64,000 nucleotides of DNA from Dipetalonema caudispina (taxonomy: Eukaryota; Nematoda; Chromadorea; Rhabditida; Onchocercidae). Numbering within the stretch: position 1 is the first letter of the stretch; each line of letters opens with the position of its first letter. A program made the translations under genes and the position numbers. The DNA is taken from assembly GCA_013365325.1 (NCBI GenBank), contig JABVXV010000001.1:1116001-1180000 (forward strand). The letters run 5' to 3'. Positions 31,301-44,200 of the stretch are shown in pieces. Below the pieces are notes generated by a model that had not been told where the DNA came from, did no database searches, and saw only the letters and a list, made by a program, of their open reading frames with translations.

Positions 31301-31840
31301 GTAAGAACTTGATATTTCTTGAAAATTAAAGCCTTCAACTATTTGCTTCATGCTCTCCTGCAAGTGGAGTTTAAAAATATAGGATTTTTATTGTAATGCG
31401 ATGAATATAGCTTGTAACAAAAACAGAATCTGAGCATAGTACGGCTTTTAGCCATCCGACACTTGGGACAAGCAAATTTTGTGCAACAGTCACGGAACTT
31501 CGAATGAATTTTACTTTCTAAATTCGGTTTAATGATTTTCGAACGGGATTTCAGCTTTTTACAAATGTAGCAGAAATGTTCAGAGCACAGCCTCTGCTAA
31601 CACTGTGTTTACTTGGGGTGCCGTTATCATTCCTTTCGTTAATAACTTATTGCATTTGTTCAACGGACTTCTCGGTGGACCATGATGAAGTTTATCCGGA
31701 TGAAGATGATGACAGCTTTATATCAGGTATTTATAGTGCCATAACTTAAAAATTAGAGAGAATTATCAGGTTTTAAAATTGAAGACGAAATTTCAACATT
31801 AGAACTTGAAGATGATGAGAATCACCAGAAAGAAGAGTAA
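28395..31840 (+). CDS. TMX3: TMX3-like transmembrane thioredoxin/PDI of the ER
   Basis: An ER membrane oxidoreductase assisting disulfide formation in secretory proteins. Exons 28395-28547, 28889-29058, 29236-29359, 29578-29803, 30058-30211, 30374-30507, 30765-30934, 31555-31726, 31770-31840 join in phase to 457 aa (human TMX3 454). Order: signal peptide (about 1-25, hydrophobic LLIFVTL), thioredoxin domain with FYAPWCAYCKRLTPIW (CxxC at 57-60) and RGYPTI, two redox-inactive thioredoxin-like regions (FFVYVEGNQDSQF, VLVFKDNEYL, FQFGWLDGNE), one membrane span in exon 8 (about 390-412, LLTLCLLGVPLSFLSLITYC), then an acidic cytosolic tail. The active site is CAYC rather than the CGHC of human TMX3. 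The exon 6 donor is GC (AG|GCAAGT), and the last intron is only 43 bases. The tail ends QKEE with no KKxx retrieval motif. Confidence 0.93.
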
Positions 31841-33595
31841 ACGCTGGCAGTATGTGGAATCTTGCAATATGATGAGAGACATCTCCCGCAATAAAATTTA
31901 TGGAGATAAGATCGAGCGGAAACGTCTTCCAAAGCGAACCAGAATTTCAAAAGCTTGAAATGTATGTCTAATTTCTGGATTTTGTTTTGGTTTAGATTCC
32001 GAAAGTGTCTAAAATTATCCGCGATATTTTCTCAAAAGTAGTTGTCCTGTATTTTCTATTACGCACAAAGTTTGGCCCATGTTACGTTGAAATACACTTG
32101 ACGAAGAAAGCTTTGTAATAAAAGCTGTCATTCGATCTTCCCCTCAAAAAAAGAAAAGAAAAGAATTGCCCAAGCACTTCAGGATTTAACCGATACAGCT
32201 TTCCTCGACTGCTTTAAGTATAAGATTTTTCCCGTTCTTTTAAATTACTGAAGTCAGATGAACTGCTGCACTGGTAGTCTAGTCTATTCGGCACCTTGAC
32301 TTCCGCGTTTTACTTTAATTCTTTGGGTTTTTTTATACTCTCACTAGAAATTCACTCAAATTTCCTTCTGTGTGTTTCTCTTTTTTTGTTTGTAAGATAT
32401 TTATGGCATACATGACCATCAAAAAATATTGAAAGTGGAATTTTGCCTATCATCTCCTGCTTTCTCGTTTCTTGAAGATGTAGAAGTTCTTAAATTTGTG
32501 CTCCTTTGTGATTTTCCGGCATTTCGATTCTTTTCTTTTTTCAATCCGTTCGTTTCATCGTTTCTCCTCATTTTTGCATCTCGAATCTGGTCTGAGAAAT
32601 GACTGAGACTCTGTGTAAAATTAATTCGATTTGTGCGTTTGAAAAAACTAGTTGTAGCAACAGCATGTGCCATGCTGACGGTTCATCTTCAAGATCTCAT
32701 CATCCTCTGTTAACATTACACTCAATTATCCTCTGTCATGTCTTTGTTAGATTTTAATATATTTTCAGATGTTTGAATGACTTGCCATGACATTTTGCAA
32801 TTTCAGATGTGATATAATTTAACTGAGGATGTAAAATATTCTTAAAAATGTTTATAAAGCATCTGATTTTTGGCTTGATTCATAGAACCTTCAAAACTTA
32901 TGTCATTTTGTCTCTAATCCGCACAGACAACACACATGGCGTGCCTAAAAAATATTTTCTTCACATGGATTCAAGAAACTGCTCTTTGTAATTCTCCTAT
33001 GTTTTAATCGTATTATTACCATGTTTTAGACTACTTCCTCAAAATATATGACTTAAAAATTTATATTCGATTTAACTAATTTCTTGTATGCTTTGCACAG
33101 TACTGCCGGAGCTGTTCTTATGATCCGAATCCCGCTAAAACAGAAGTAGGAATGGTAACTTTTGCGGTGTTATGCAATACTACAGAGTGGGAAGCAAATG
33201 CTAATTGAAAAAAAAAATCGAACAAATTTGTTGAAAAAAGTTCAGTAATATATTTTATTAAAATGCAAAAAGAAAGCGTCCAAACCTTTAGTCAAGAGCT
33301 ATTTAAAATGGAATAAATGAAGAAATAAAAATCGATGCCAACTTTCACATTGTACTTAATAATTTTAAATGACTTATTTCTTCCAGGATTCTAAGCCGGA
33401 GTGATTCAATCTTTTTTATTCATCTCATTTATTCTCTCTAAAAAGTAAGAATACAACTCAGGCAGACCGTATCACTGACATCAACAAAATGTTTTGGACA
33501 CATATTTCTCTATGAATCGCAAATTACAGAACTTGCCATTTGCCAGTTATTTCAAAACAAATACTCTATACAAAAAAAGGATAATATATCCAGGA
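31841..33595. other. Convergent intergenic region between TMX3 and HERP 3' ends
   Basis: About 1.75 kb of AT-rich sequence. One minus-strand open frame of 84 codons (32419-32673) is Lys/Arg/Ser/Asn-rich with no recognisable domain, and I do not call it. No repeat family or RNA gene is seen. Confidence 0.5.
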
Positions 33596-36387
33596 TTAAT
33601 TAATATTAATAGGCAGTGGGTTGTCCGGAATAAGTGATGAGAAGAAGGATGTAATAAACGTGTAGCAAGTGCTCCAGAAAACGAACCACGCGGTCGGTTC
33701 TCGTAACTCCTCCTCATCAATTCTTGCCGCCATTGCTTCGTTCGTGCTTCCCTCTGCACCACGATCTTGATTCACATCTGCCTGGAACAGCTAAGGGATC
33801 CGTTTCTCCAGAAAAATTTGAAATTTTCTCTGTATTACTTACCATCAGTTAAAGTCCCCCGTCTGCTAAGTAAAATCTTGAAAACTGCTTAAAGACAAAA
33901 GGATGTAATGTAATATTTCAGATACAGTATAATGTTTCAAATAACATGGGAAATGAAAAGGATATCAAATGTTATGACAACTAAAGCTTCATCGCTCTTC
34001 TCAATGATAAGACGGAGCATGTGAAATGCTTCAGGCAGCAGTTCTAACGTGACCAGGATTTTTTTTCAGAAGTCTTTATTAAGCTTTAAAATACTTGTTG
34101 CGGTTGGCGAACATTATCAACGGCAGCAGCAAGTTCTCTATCCGCTCTTTCACGATTATTTCGATCACGTCTTGCTTGTATGAACCAAACCAGCAAGATA
34201 AATATCAGTACACCAAAAAATCGTTCCGCAGATGAATATACATAAACCAGCATTATCAGAAAGCACATCCGGATTGCCTGCAATTTTTTGCGAAATATGT
34301 TATCACAGTTTCCAGCATATTTTTATTTTAATATAAATTTAACATTACTTCAAAATTTATTTCCAGTTAAAGACTATGGCTGTTGATAAATTCCAAATGT
34401 ACCTTGTAAATGACATCCAGAAAGTCTCGCTGTTGAGCATCTACATCACCAGCTACTGCTTCTTGAACTATACCACCTGCAGCAGGAGCTTCAGCCAAAT
34501 TTGGTTCGGCAGCGAAAGCCTAAAATCCATCAATTTCGAACTTCCAAAAAGTATAATGACTCGTATACACTACCGCAAATGTCTGCCAGGCGTTTTATCC
34601 ACCATTTTGAAATAAGAAATTTCTGATGAAAACAGGATAAAAAATTTGAGTATATATATTGTATACTGGGATATTTAAACAATGATCAAAGTAGCTGATA
34701 AACTTCGGGAATGGAAGATTGAATATACTATGGAATGAAGCTGTATGATAACCAAAAGATCTGAAGACCATAACTCCACTAAAAACCGAATGGTCTCCAA
34801 CAATGCCTACTTACTAAATAAGGAAAAAAATTGTCCAAGTGACTAAATCAGGAGAACTCAAGTATGTGAACAACCGAAGACCAAAGTGCCTGAGATTCTT
34901 TTATATACTGCAAAAAGAAATTTCCGCTATAATGTGTCAGTATTTTTGAATTCCGGGATAGAAATCATGTGCAAGTGTGAGGTCTAGAGAGATCAATTAA
35001 TATAGAATATTGATAGGTTTTATTGTATTTATTCAATTTAAAATAAATTATTCATAAAAGAAGAGAAATGTACCCTTTCAGCTTGCTGTGGTGGTTGTAG
35101 CACTGCCTGCTGACTGTTTAACAAGAGCTGAGTTGGAAGTTGAACACCATTGGAACTGTTTTCTAATGCAGACATCATCTGATACATACTACAACATATT
35201 CAATTTTTATGCAAACGATACTGGTTCTGAAGTAGGCTAAAACATACCAAGCAATAACGTTCATTACACAACATTCTACTTTTTATTTTAAATGATTGAG
35301 AGCAATGGTAACCTTCTAATCCCACTTACTAAACACTGACAGCAATACAGGTAGTTTCGCCGCTGTTTAATGATTGAAACTTTTCTTAACACTCAAAAAA
35401 CTTCGGAAGAAAAACTTCAGGAAATTTAGCCTCCTAAAGTTTATGAAAAGTTTTGAAACTTACTAATTATTGTATGAAATCATATATGCTTGATATGCGC
35501 TTTGAAAGTGAGCATTTGAGGAAAAAAGCATTGACTGTGGTATAGTAAAGCCTCCTTGAGCAGCAGTGCTAGCCCATAAAGGATATGTATAAACTGGGAA
35601 GGCACCATTGACATTATTATTTCGTGCTTGTGTCGCAGTTCCCAAAGAAGTTGAGTTTGCTCTGTAATGGCATGAGTAACAAATCTATGTAATTAAAAAC
35701 CATAATGTTAGCAATACATGATACTCATTGAACTTGAACGAATTTGAAACTTCGAAAATCGAAATTAAAAGAAAAACAGAAGTTACTGTGTGTGATTGGC
35801 ACCACGTTTTCTGAGCACTGATGCATCCACGTGAGTATTAAAGTCTTTGGGAGGACAAACAAGATGTATCACGTGGACATTTCCATCATCGATTGGTCGA
35901 AGTTCAAACACTGACTTAAGGGTATGTTCGTCATGCAAACAATGTCCAGCATAGATAAGACGCTGTCTTTTAGCTTCCTGGAAAAGGAAAATGGAAATAA
36001 AGACTAATGGAATACTTTTATAAAGACAATGGACAGAATCTGTCTTCCTTCATTGTGGATAAAACTGGGAACAAATAACTTGCTGGATTTTTTGGAAAAA
36101 GAGATTAAAAAGCAGAGTACTCTTTCTTCATTATCTATGTGGATTCTTCTGCTTCTTTTTCTAGTTCTGCAACTGAATTTGCATTATTTCAGAAATAAAA
36201 CAAACGAAAAGTGTATGTAAAATTCCCGGGAAAAACTAGCTACCGGTTTCGAAGGACAATCAACGGCAAGCTTTTCCTTCAGTTGAAGAACGGTCCATGA
36301 CGAAAGACAACTTATGGGTAAGTCATCGAATGATTGCAACGCACACCGTATTAACAAACGGACATTTTCATCGCTTGATTCAGTCAT
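33596..36387 (-). CDS. HERPUD1: HERP (HERPUD1-like) ubiquitin-like ERAD membrane protein
   Basis: HERP binds the HRD1 ubiquitin ligase and Derlins and helps deliver misfolded ER proteins for degradation. Exons in transcript order: 36387-36244, 35977-35787, 35661-35464, 35188-35074, 34519-34403, 34277-34095, 33781-33596; all junctions are phase-compatible, giving 377 aa (human HERPUD1 391). Residues about 9-92 are the ubiquitin-like domain (WTVLQLKEKLAVDCPSKPEA, RQRLIYAGHCLHDEHTLKSV, VHVIHLVCP). A low-complexity Asn/Gln/Pro linker follows. QRDFLDVIYK then leads into a hydrophobic hairpin (about 257-290, MCFLIMLVYVY and FFGVLIFILLVWFI). The last exon, in a frame hidden under another open frame, gives PTAWFVFWSTCYTFITSFFS and LIPDNPLPININ, the HERP C-terminal signature. 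It is head to head with Derlin-1. Confidence 0.93.
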
Positions 36388-36396
36388 CCTTCCCCT
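36388..36396 (-). promoter_or_regulatory. Probable trans-splice acceptor and 7-base leader of HERP
   Basis: Minus strand reads GTTTTAAG (AG at 36396-36395) then a 7-base leader and the ATG at 36387. Such a short gap is typical of spliced-leader addition in nematodes. Confidence 0.45.
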
Positions 36397-38070
36397 TAAA
36401 ACATATATGTATATATCCAAGATCATTAGCAAATAATTCAAAAAGCATCGATTACAAGTCAATCATAAACATTTGAAATGCATAACACAGCCTTCACCAA
36501 CATAGAGACGATATATCATTGAAAATGCTTCCATCTATACCGATATTATTCTTCTGATATCAGTTCCTTATTGGTTGTTCCCGAAAGAAATGCGAATGAA
36601 TGTGCAAAAGAGAAAAGCACGTAACCAATTAAGTGAAGAAAACGTAAGTGACAATCTTAGAAAGTGAGAATAAGAAAGATGGATCGAGCTAATATCGTAG
36701 CTTGGAGATAGAGGAGAAATGTTATGAAACACAAATTTTGCAAAGGCCAATCTTAAAGAAGTGACAAACGTCTTGAACGTTCTCTTAACACGTCTTACAA
36801 TACTTATCATACATAGTCAACAGATGATCACACCATATAAGTATACTATCACAAAATTCAGCTACAACTACTGCTCGACACAATAGTTGGGAAAATTTGC
36901 AGGAAATTTTTACAAATATTTTTTAAAGAAAAGTGAAAAGAAAATATGAACGTTTGAAAATGAACCAGCTCTGAAAGGGTCTAACAAATTGCATAATTTA
37001 CAACCGCGATCAAGGCGTCCCGAGGAGAGATTTCATTAGAGAAAATATTACAGCAAAGAAATTCTGCCAAAATCACTTAAATATCATCATTTCGTACCTT
37101 TCAAATATTCAATTCAATTAACACTAACAACCGCATGCAATTTAAATGATTTTGCGAAAGTAATTTCAATTTAATTTCAATCAAATTTTGTTTGGAAAAT
37201 TACTACAGCAAATGGTAATTTAAGTATTCAAATTTTTTAAGTATTAAACTGATGTAAGACCTAATTTCGTTTTAATAGCTAAAGTTGAAGAATTTGATGA
37301 ATATTTACTGAATTAGATTCATTCATACTTAACTGATAGTATAATTAATAGCAGGGAAAACCGAATAGTTTCAAAAGTTGAAATATACAATATTCTAGTC
37401 ATATCTTTTCATGAATTAATCGAAAAGTGAGAATAATATTTTAATAAAATCTGATTATAATGTCCAACTATTTCAACTAAAAAGAAAAAGAAAGTTATCT
37501 GGTGATACCTTTACTATAAACGGTTCCTTATAATCAAGAATAATCTAAATATCTTCCAGTTGGTATCAGGAAACCGGTTGAATAGCTCACCATATCCCCC
37601 ATACTCCCGCCCATCAACTCACTGGTCCACATCACGGTATGACACGTGAGCTTAAGTAATTTATGCCCCGTCCCTTTCAAAATTTCTACATTTTCTTTCC
37701 CATTATATGATTAGGTTAAAGGGAGGTGACGTATTGCACGTGATATGTTTATGACGTAACGTAGTAGAAAGATGATGTTTATTACTTCATACCTTTCAAG
37801 AGAGAGAAAATGTAAGGAAGTGATGATTAGTACATCTATTCTCAAATGAAATCACTGATTAGTCCTTGTTGACCAAAGTCTTTCTCTTGAATTCAAAAGA
37901 TTTTTTTTTTTTTTTTAGTATTGCTGGGAATTTTCGAAGATTGGACAATACTTGAAGGTTTTTATTAAGGGTAGAATTTTACTCCCATATTTTATAAACA
38001 CGTTTTAGTGGCATGATTTTTGAAGCATACTGACAGATATTTGATCCTCAGTAACGTCTAATTCTACTCT
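36397..38070. promoter_or_regulatory. Divergent promoter region shared by HERP and Derlin-1
   Basis: About 1.7 kb between two outward-reading ERAD genes. I see no coding exon. The notable content is the ACGT-core cluster at 37640-37762, listed separately. The rest is AT-rich, with a T-run near 37902-37917. Confidence 0.65.
37640..37762. promoter_or_regulatory. Cluster of ACGT-core (UPRE/bZIP or E-box type) elements
   Basis: Within about 120 bases lie TGACACGTGAG (37640-37650, palindromic CACGTG), TGACGTA (37727-37733), TGCACGTGAT (37735-37744, CACGTG) and ATGACGTAACGTAG (37751-37764). XBP1 and ATF6 bind ACGT-core sites such as TGACGTG, while bHLH factors bind CACGTG. HERP and Derlins are established unfolded-protein-response targets in animals. 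Placement 330-450 bases upstream of the Derlin start, in the shared spacer, fits a common ER-stress control region. Binding is inference. Confidence 0.5.
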
Positions 38071-38087
38071 AGGTAGTTTGATACGAA
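38071..38087 (+). promoter_or_regulatory. Probable trans-splice acceptor and 15-base leader of Derlin-1
   Basis: CTACTCTAG (AG 38071-38072) precedes a 15-base leader and the ATG at 38088. No in-frame coding exon is seen upstream, so a trans-splice site is the simplest reading. Confidence 0.5.
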
Positions 38088-39801
38088 ATGTCTGAATTCT
38101 CAGACTGGTATTTCGGTGTACCAGAAATCACCAGATATTGGTTTACTGGAAGTGTCGTTCTGCCCTTATTGGGCCGATTCGGTGTGTTCAGTCCCTACCT
38201 AATGCTTCTTGAATGGAATCTATTTTTTCACAAATTTCAGGTTTGTATTCTTTTAGATTCTTGGAGTTTGTATTTAATTAAATTTTTGGAGAGTTGAAGC
38301 CAAAAATTAGGAATGTTGTAAATCAAGCTTTCGAACAAGCAGTTTTGCCCCTGCATTGCTTTGGTCATTCCGAAAGTCAGTATTACAAAATGAAAGAAAA
38401 AGTTGTATCCTATATCATTGATTTTACTCAGAATTTCTGGGAAACTCCTTAGAAACAATCAAAATGAAAGCGCTTTGCTGTTTTTAAAGTTTGCGAAGCT
38501 TCTCCAGAGATTTTACATGCTCTTTCAGATATGGCGACCAGTGACAGCATTATTTTATTATCCACTGACGCCTTCTTCGGGTTTCCATTGGTTATTAATG
38601 CTGTATTTCATGTATAACTATTCTCGTGGCATTGAAACTGGACTCTTTGATGGTCGACCAGCTGACTATCTTTCTATGCTTATTTTCAATTGGATAATTT
38701 GCACCGTTAGTTCTTTATGTAGCGCGGATTCTTACATGATCAATCTGAAATGAAAAGTCCTGCAAAATGGCCTTTTCTTAGTTTTCTATGCAGTTTTATG
38801 AAGTTCTTACCAATGATGCCGATTCTCAATGGCATAATCCGAAAAACTATTCATACTTCAATATTCTATGAGGTTACTGAACAGCTTTTTCATTGCTGTA
38901 GCTTCGGCTAGAACATTTTGCGAATCGCTACTGTTACCATAGAATCTTTCAATCCTTTACACATCAATTAATTTTTCTAAAAGCTGATATCTGTGATAAC
39001 GGGAAACTGTAAAATCAAACTTGATACTTCTACTATATTCCTTTTTAGATAATATGCCTGGCGGCTGGTGTGTATTTCCTACTGGAACCAATGGTTCTTA
39101 GCGTGTTATACATATGGTGTCAAATGAACAGAGACCAAATTGTACAATTTTGGTTCGGAACACAATTTAAAGCGATGTATTTACCGTGGATACTTGTCGG
39201 TTTCAATATGATTCTTCGAGGAGGTGGTATGAATGAACTAATCGGGATTCTCGTTGGACATGCTTATTATTTCTTGATGTTCAAATACCCACAGGATTTC
39301 GGTGGCCGCGCTTTTTTGCAAACGCCACAAATTTTGTAAGTTTCATCCGTAATTTTGGGTTGATATATAGAATAGGAAGCCGTGTGATACCTGGCCTAGT
39401 TATTTATACTGGACTTGAAAATCTAGTTCTTCCAATTATTAGTTCCTTATCAGTCTGAAGTCTAAATTATTTCTCTGTCGCGAACTTGGTATTGCAACAT
39501 CTTGACTAGGCCTGATCCTTAATCTTCTCGAGTTGTTAACATTCAAATAGACTTGGACATTGCGCTTTCCTTTTCTTAATTCATGTAAACACACGTGTTA
39601 TTCAACAGTGGATTAACCTGATTAGCTCAGTCATGAAGTGTCCTAATTTCAACTTTTTACAGGTACAGATGGTTCCCAAATCGGGCAAATGTCGTCCACG
39701 GATTTGGTCAGGCACCATCATACAGAAGAACAGACACAGGTGACGGTGGAACAGGTAGACATAACTGGGGACAAGGCCGTCCGTTGGGCGGTCCAGACTG
39801 A
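38088..39801 (+). CDS. cup-2: Derlin-1, rhomboid-like ERAD membrane protein
   Basis: Derlin-1 is a catalytically dead rhomboid that forms part of the HRD1 retrotranslocation machinery in the ER membrane and recruits p97. Exons 38088-38240, 38529-38705, 39049-39335, 39663-39801 join in phase to 251 aa, the same as human Derlin-1. It has the derlin start (WYFGVPEITRYWFTGSVVLP), the conserved WR motif at residues 53-54 (IWRPVTALFYYPL), and multiple membrane segments (FHWLLMLYFMYNYSRGIE, YLSMLIFNWIICTIICLAAG, YLPWILVGFNMIL). It ends in a p97-binding SHP box (GRHNWGQGRPLGGPD; human has GQGFRLGDQ). No rhomboid Ser-His dyad is present, as expected. Open frames at 39689-40170 are other-frame shadows of the last exon and 3' UTR. 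In C. elegans the orthologue is CUP-2. Confidence 0.97.
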
Positions 39802-41201
39802 GAACTCAGAATGTTTGATTTTATTCATATTTATCATCTCCATAGAAAGACCCACCAGAAGCCACACCCGCAACAAATCACTGATAGCTATTCTGAACTT
39901 GAAACTCCATTCCGCATTTCTATCATCTGCTTTTGCTCCTATCTGGAATTCAGTTTAACCGCTCAGGAGATCCTGTTGCCAGATGCTAACGTTCATACCC
40001 TTTGTTTCAGTTACGGTTCGGTTCATTTACTGTTTGGAATGTTTGAGACGCTTTCATTGATTTCATTTGTGTTTTTTAAAGAATGTGAAACCAGATGCTT
40101 ACCCGGCACATTACTTCAAATAAGCTGCAAATGCTTCACACAAGATTGTTTTCGAAACAAAAAAAAATGACCGGAATGCATTGGAGAGAAGAACCATAGT
40201 GTTTACGACAATATACTTAATTTCACAATTTAGGGTATGTGGTGTGTGTACCTTAACTAATTAGTTAGCTTTTTTACTAATAGCGATGAAAAAGGCACTC
40301 AACAAATTAAGCATCACTGAAAACAGCTGTTCCGGTGTCAAAATTTCAGGGAAAACCGTAATGTATGAAGAGGCCAATGTGAAAGAAAAAGTACGAAGCT
40401 ATTGAGACTCCGACTTTACCACAAAAACAACTGGAAATTTAATAAGCAGAAGTAAGCAGGAGTGAAAGCTACGAAGTACAGATATAAGTATAACGACACA
40501 GTAATCCCCGTATTTTTATAAGAATTAAATTAAAGCTGGAGTTTACTGATGTGACAAACAGCGCAAAACATAGGGGAAAAATCGCAGAGGTAACTTACAG
40601 ACTGAAATTTAAAAATGGACAATATACCCCATACGCGCTCTTCTATGCGTACAAATCACAGAAAAGTCTTCAGACCAATTGAACTTTCGGAGGCCTCGAT
40701 AAAAAATGATGTGATTGGAAATTCAGTTTTCTCATACCTCCAGATTGAAAAATCAGGGCTCCGTGTATTTAGATATTAAGCATCTACAATAAATCAAGAG
40801 TTTTAAGAGGCATGTTGAAGAAACACTCTTCAACAAGTATTTAAATATTTCCATTCGCAAAAACTAAAACACACTGTCGAAATGGATAGAGAAAATAAAA
40901 AACACCCCAAAAACTTTTCAAAAGTTCCTAGAGTTTCTGCTATGCGAGAAATGGTGGCGAACAATGATGGCGGTCTTCATCTTCTTTGCAAAAAAAAACC
41001 TTGCCCAGTGATTATGGTACTAACGTTGGAGCAGGGGTAATACTAGTAACGACATTTTGCAAGTAGGAGGTAGTAGAATAGAATAACCTAGCAAATGCTT
41101 TCTGGTACAGCATTTGCGTCCATATCGAATTAATCCAGCAATCGTAACCATTTTAGTAAGAGATGTGACAGCATTACTTTCATCTCTTCAAAAAGCTCAC
41201 A
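39802..41201. other. Convergent intergenic region between Derlin-1 and HPS5 3' ends
   Basis: About 1.4 kb of AT-rich DNA containing the two 3' UTRs. I see no exon, RNA gene or repeat. Confidence 0.55.
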
Positions 41202-44200
41202 TTACGTCCTTTGCGGCACTTTTACATTCGGAGGCGAAGTGACAGCCGCACGCATAGCTTTGACCGGTAAGTGTCGTGAACTTCTGGTAGATGATGAATA
41301 TGATGGATTAATTGCATCAGCTCTACTGTCTGTCTGTTGCTGTTTTTGCCTATGACGCCTTCGTTCTAATTCACACCGTAAACACCGTGATAAATTTGCT
41401 TCACGAAGACAAATTTGGTGATACAAATGACCTGAAACATTTTGCTTATAATATAAGTTTAGTCAATTTGCGAAATTCCTTCAAAATAAGCTCAGCCGAA
41501 CTGGTTCTAGCTTAACGTGACATGACGTCAGACGGTTAAGTAAAAATTTGGTGCTACGTGAGCTTTCCGAAAGAAACTTGCGATGCCAACTCTTAAGCCA
41601 CTAACTGATGTTACCTCTACGTTTCTGGGAGACATTGAAAAGATTCAGTGAAGAAATATATTTTCAAAGTCCAAGAGGAAAATGATAACACTGAAACATT
41701 TACCACAACGAAATACTGTAATGTAGCCATCGTCATGTGTTACTCGCATCTTTAGTGGTAGTGTACAGCAAGTGCAGTTGCTAAAAACGACTTGAAATTT
41801 AAAAAAAAAAAAAAAGAAAAAAAAGAAAAGAAAAAAAAAAAAACGGAATTGTGAGAAATCATTTGTTGCCCCAGAAAATATGAAGATCGAGTAGCAGAAA
41901 ATATATTTACACCAAGTTATAGAGACACACTAACCCATCAACTGATATAGTCACGCTTCCACTCAGTGACTTTGAGCTGCTGGCCATACCAGAAACATCG
42001 AAGGCTGATGGTGAGGAGACTGCTCCAACATCCTTGATTGCCGAGATTTTGAGCTCTCTTAACAGATCAGTGATAACCTAGAATAATTCAAAATATTAAA
42101 TGTGCTATAGAACGCAGCAATAAATGTGAGAAATTTCTTTAAAAAAATGTTTTCCACGGAAATGGTCACATGAATATGGAAAGGGATAGTTATGTAGTAA
42201 GTATTAGTAATATGAAATAAGATCTTGTACTAAAATACATGCTGCACTTCCAAATTCTGTTCAATAATTTTGATGGCAATGTTGAAATGAACATCGAAAT
42301 TTACGTTAATTACTCGATCGCAGTATGCACAAAATATAAAAAAACTGCGTTATCAGGAAAATATGGTCATACCTACTTATCCCAAATGAGCCAAATTCCA
42401 GGTAGTACTGAAATTTCGATACCAAAATCTCGTCAAACTCCTACCTCTTTGGGTATCAAATTGAAACATCTGTTACAGTCGTATGCTTTCATAACTGCAA
42501 GCCACTGCCAGTCCTCTGTTGTTAAACATGACGTCAACTTCTTATTGTTCTTCAGAAATTCGAAAACTGTACTGAGACCTTCACAGTAACACATACAAAG
42601 CAGAAGCTATAATCAGATGGAAAAAGCAGGATTTTAGACAGTAGTTCATGCCTCATCTTAAAAGTTTTTAAAGTTGTATTGCGATTTAAACTAAAAACTC
42701 GTGGTAAGTGCACTTCAATCTAATGATCGCTATAGGTAAAAGCATAACTTCAACTTCCACATTAATTTAATGATCAATTCGTCTATTCGTCAGTAGCAAA
42801 ATTGAATAACTTCCCTAGTTGTCAACTACAAAAGATTAATCTCAGCACTGATTTATCCATTAATCGTTTATTCAATTCAAATCATGTATTTATGATGACC
42901 TGAGAAATCTTCACCAATGGCAACCATAAGAACTTTTTCGAACATTCTTCGAATCCCAGTTCCTTTCTTGAAACTTCAAAATGAGAGTAACTATCAATCT
43001 TCTTTTGGATTCCAGAAGCATCTGAAAAATTTTGTAGCAATTCCAAATATAAAACAACTTAAGAAGTGAAAATTTGGGCGCGGAGGAATCCAACAAATTT
43101 TTATAAATTTAAATCCATCTCAAAATTCTTCATCTTTATTTCCAGATTAACTAACTTTTAGTAACTATTGTGATATTTTTGAAAAATACTCGATATACTA
43201 AATCTTCGTCCCAGTCCTTGGCCTCCATTTGCACTAAATTTTCAGTGCATTTCTTCCTTATGCTTCTTTTTTCAATTCGTTCCACCATTTCTCGAAGTGA
43301 CGAAGCTGTCTGTTCTGTAAAACACGCAAGAATTTCTTAGAGATTCTATTTCTAGCAGAGCATTCTATTTTTCTTTTCTACATACGAATATTTGCAAATA
43401 TTTCAGCAGTTCCGTAGGAAACACACTGAATTTACTGAAGTGATAAATATTCTTATCATATTAGAAACGAACTTAAATGATCATCGAAATCGAAAAATGT
43501 TGCGCAAGTATCACACAGATTCCCCGAGGGACTTTCGCCACTCTTCGTAGCAGCAACAACACGGTATTCGAATAACTTTGTCCATTGATCAATCGCTATG
43601 GGGACACCACCAGCAGCGAACTGGTCAACAGTAACCCGCAACTGCGACATTTTTGGCCCAAATGTCATAACATGATGCCAAAGTCTAGAAAATTCTTGTA
43701 ACAATGAATACAAGGAACTTCGAACTTTAACAAACTTCATCAGACAGTTCAACAGATACTAACCGGGACTTACATGAACATATCATAAAAACAGTTATGC
43801 TGCAATCTTTAAAAAAGAATGTGGAAATTTGGTAAACCCACTTTTCCAATAAAAATTTCAATGGCCAAAAAATAATAAATTGAATAGAATGAGCTACAAT
43901 AACCGCGTTATCTGCAGTCTTTACGGTGATAACAGAATGAATTTTTTTACTTTTCTTTCGATTAACGCAATAAAATAAGCTAAAAGCGGTCGTCTGGGGT
44001 CGATATTGATTGCTAAATTTGTGCGAATTCAATTCACTTAAGTTAAAATCTGTAATTAGTCTTCAAAAAAAAGGGTAGGTAGTGGGATGTGCAACTGTGA
44101 ACGTACCGTTTGTATTGATACAGTGTGCAAATCTATCTTATAAAAATTGCTAACAAGATTTAAAAAGTTTTACTGAAATTAACTCCACTGTTTTAAGTGG

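Noticed and set aside
32419..32673. 84-codon minus-strand frame between TMX3 and HERP
   Set aside because: Lys/Arg/Ser/Asn-rich, no domain, no splice partners, and length unremarkable for this base composition.
33547..33762. 71-codon minus frame starting MVQREARTKQWRQELMRRSY
   Set aside because: The HERP C-terminal signature is in a different frame of the same bases, joined in phase to the upstream HERP exon.
39689..40170. Two overlapping open frames after Derlin-1
   Set aside because: They overlap the last Derlin exon in another frame and continue into the 3' UTR; no independent support.
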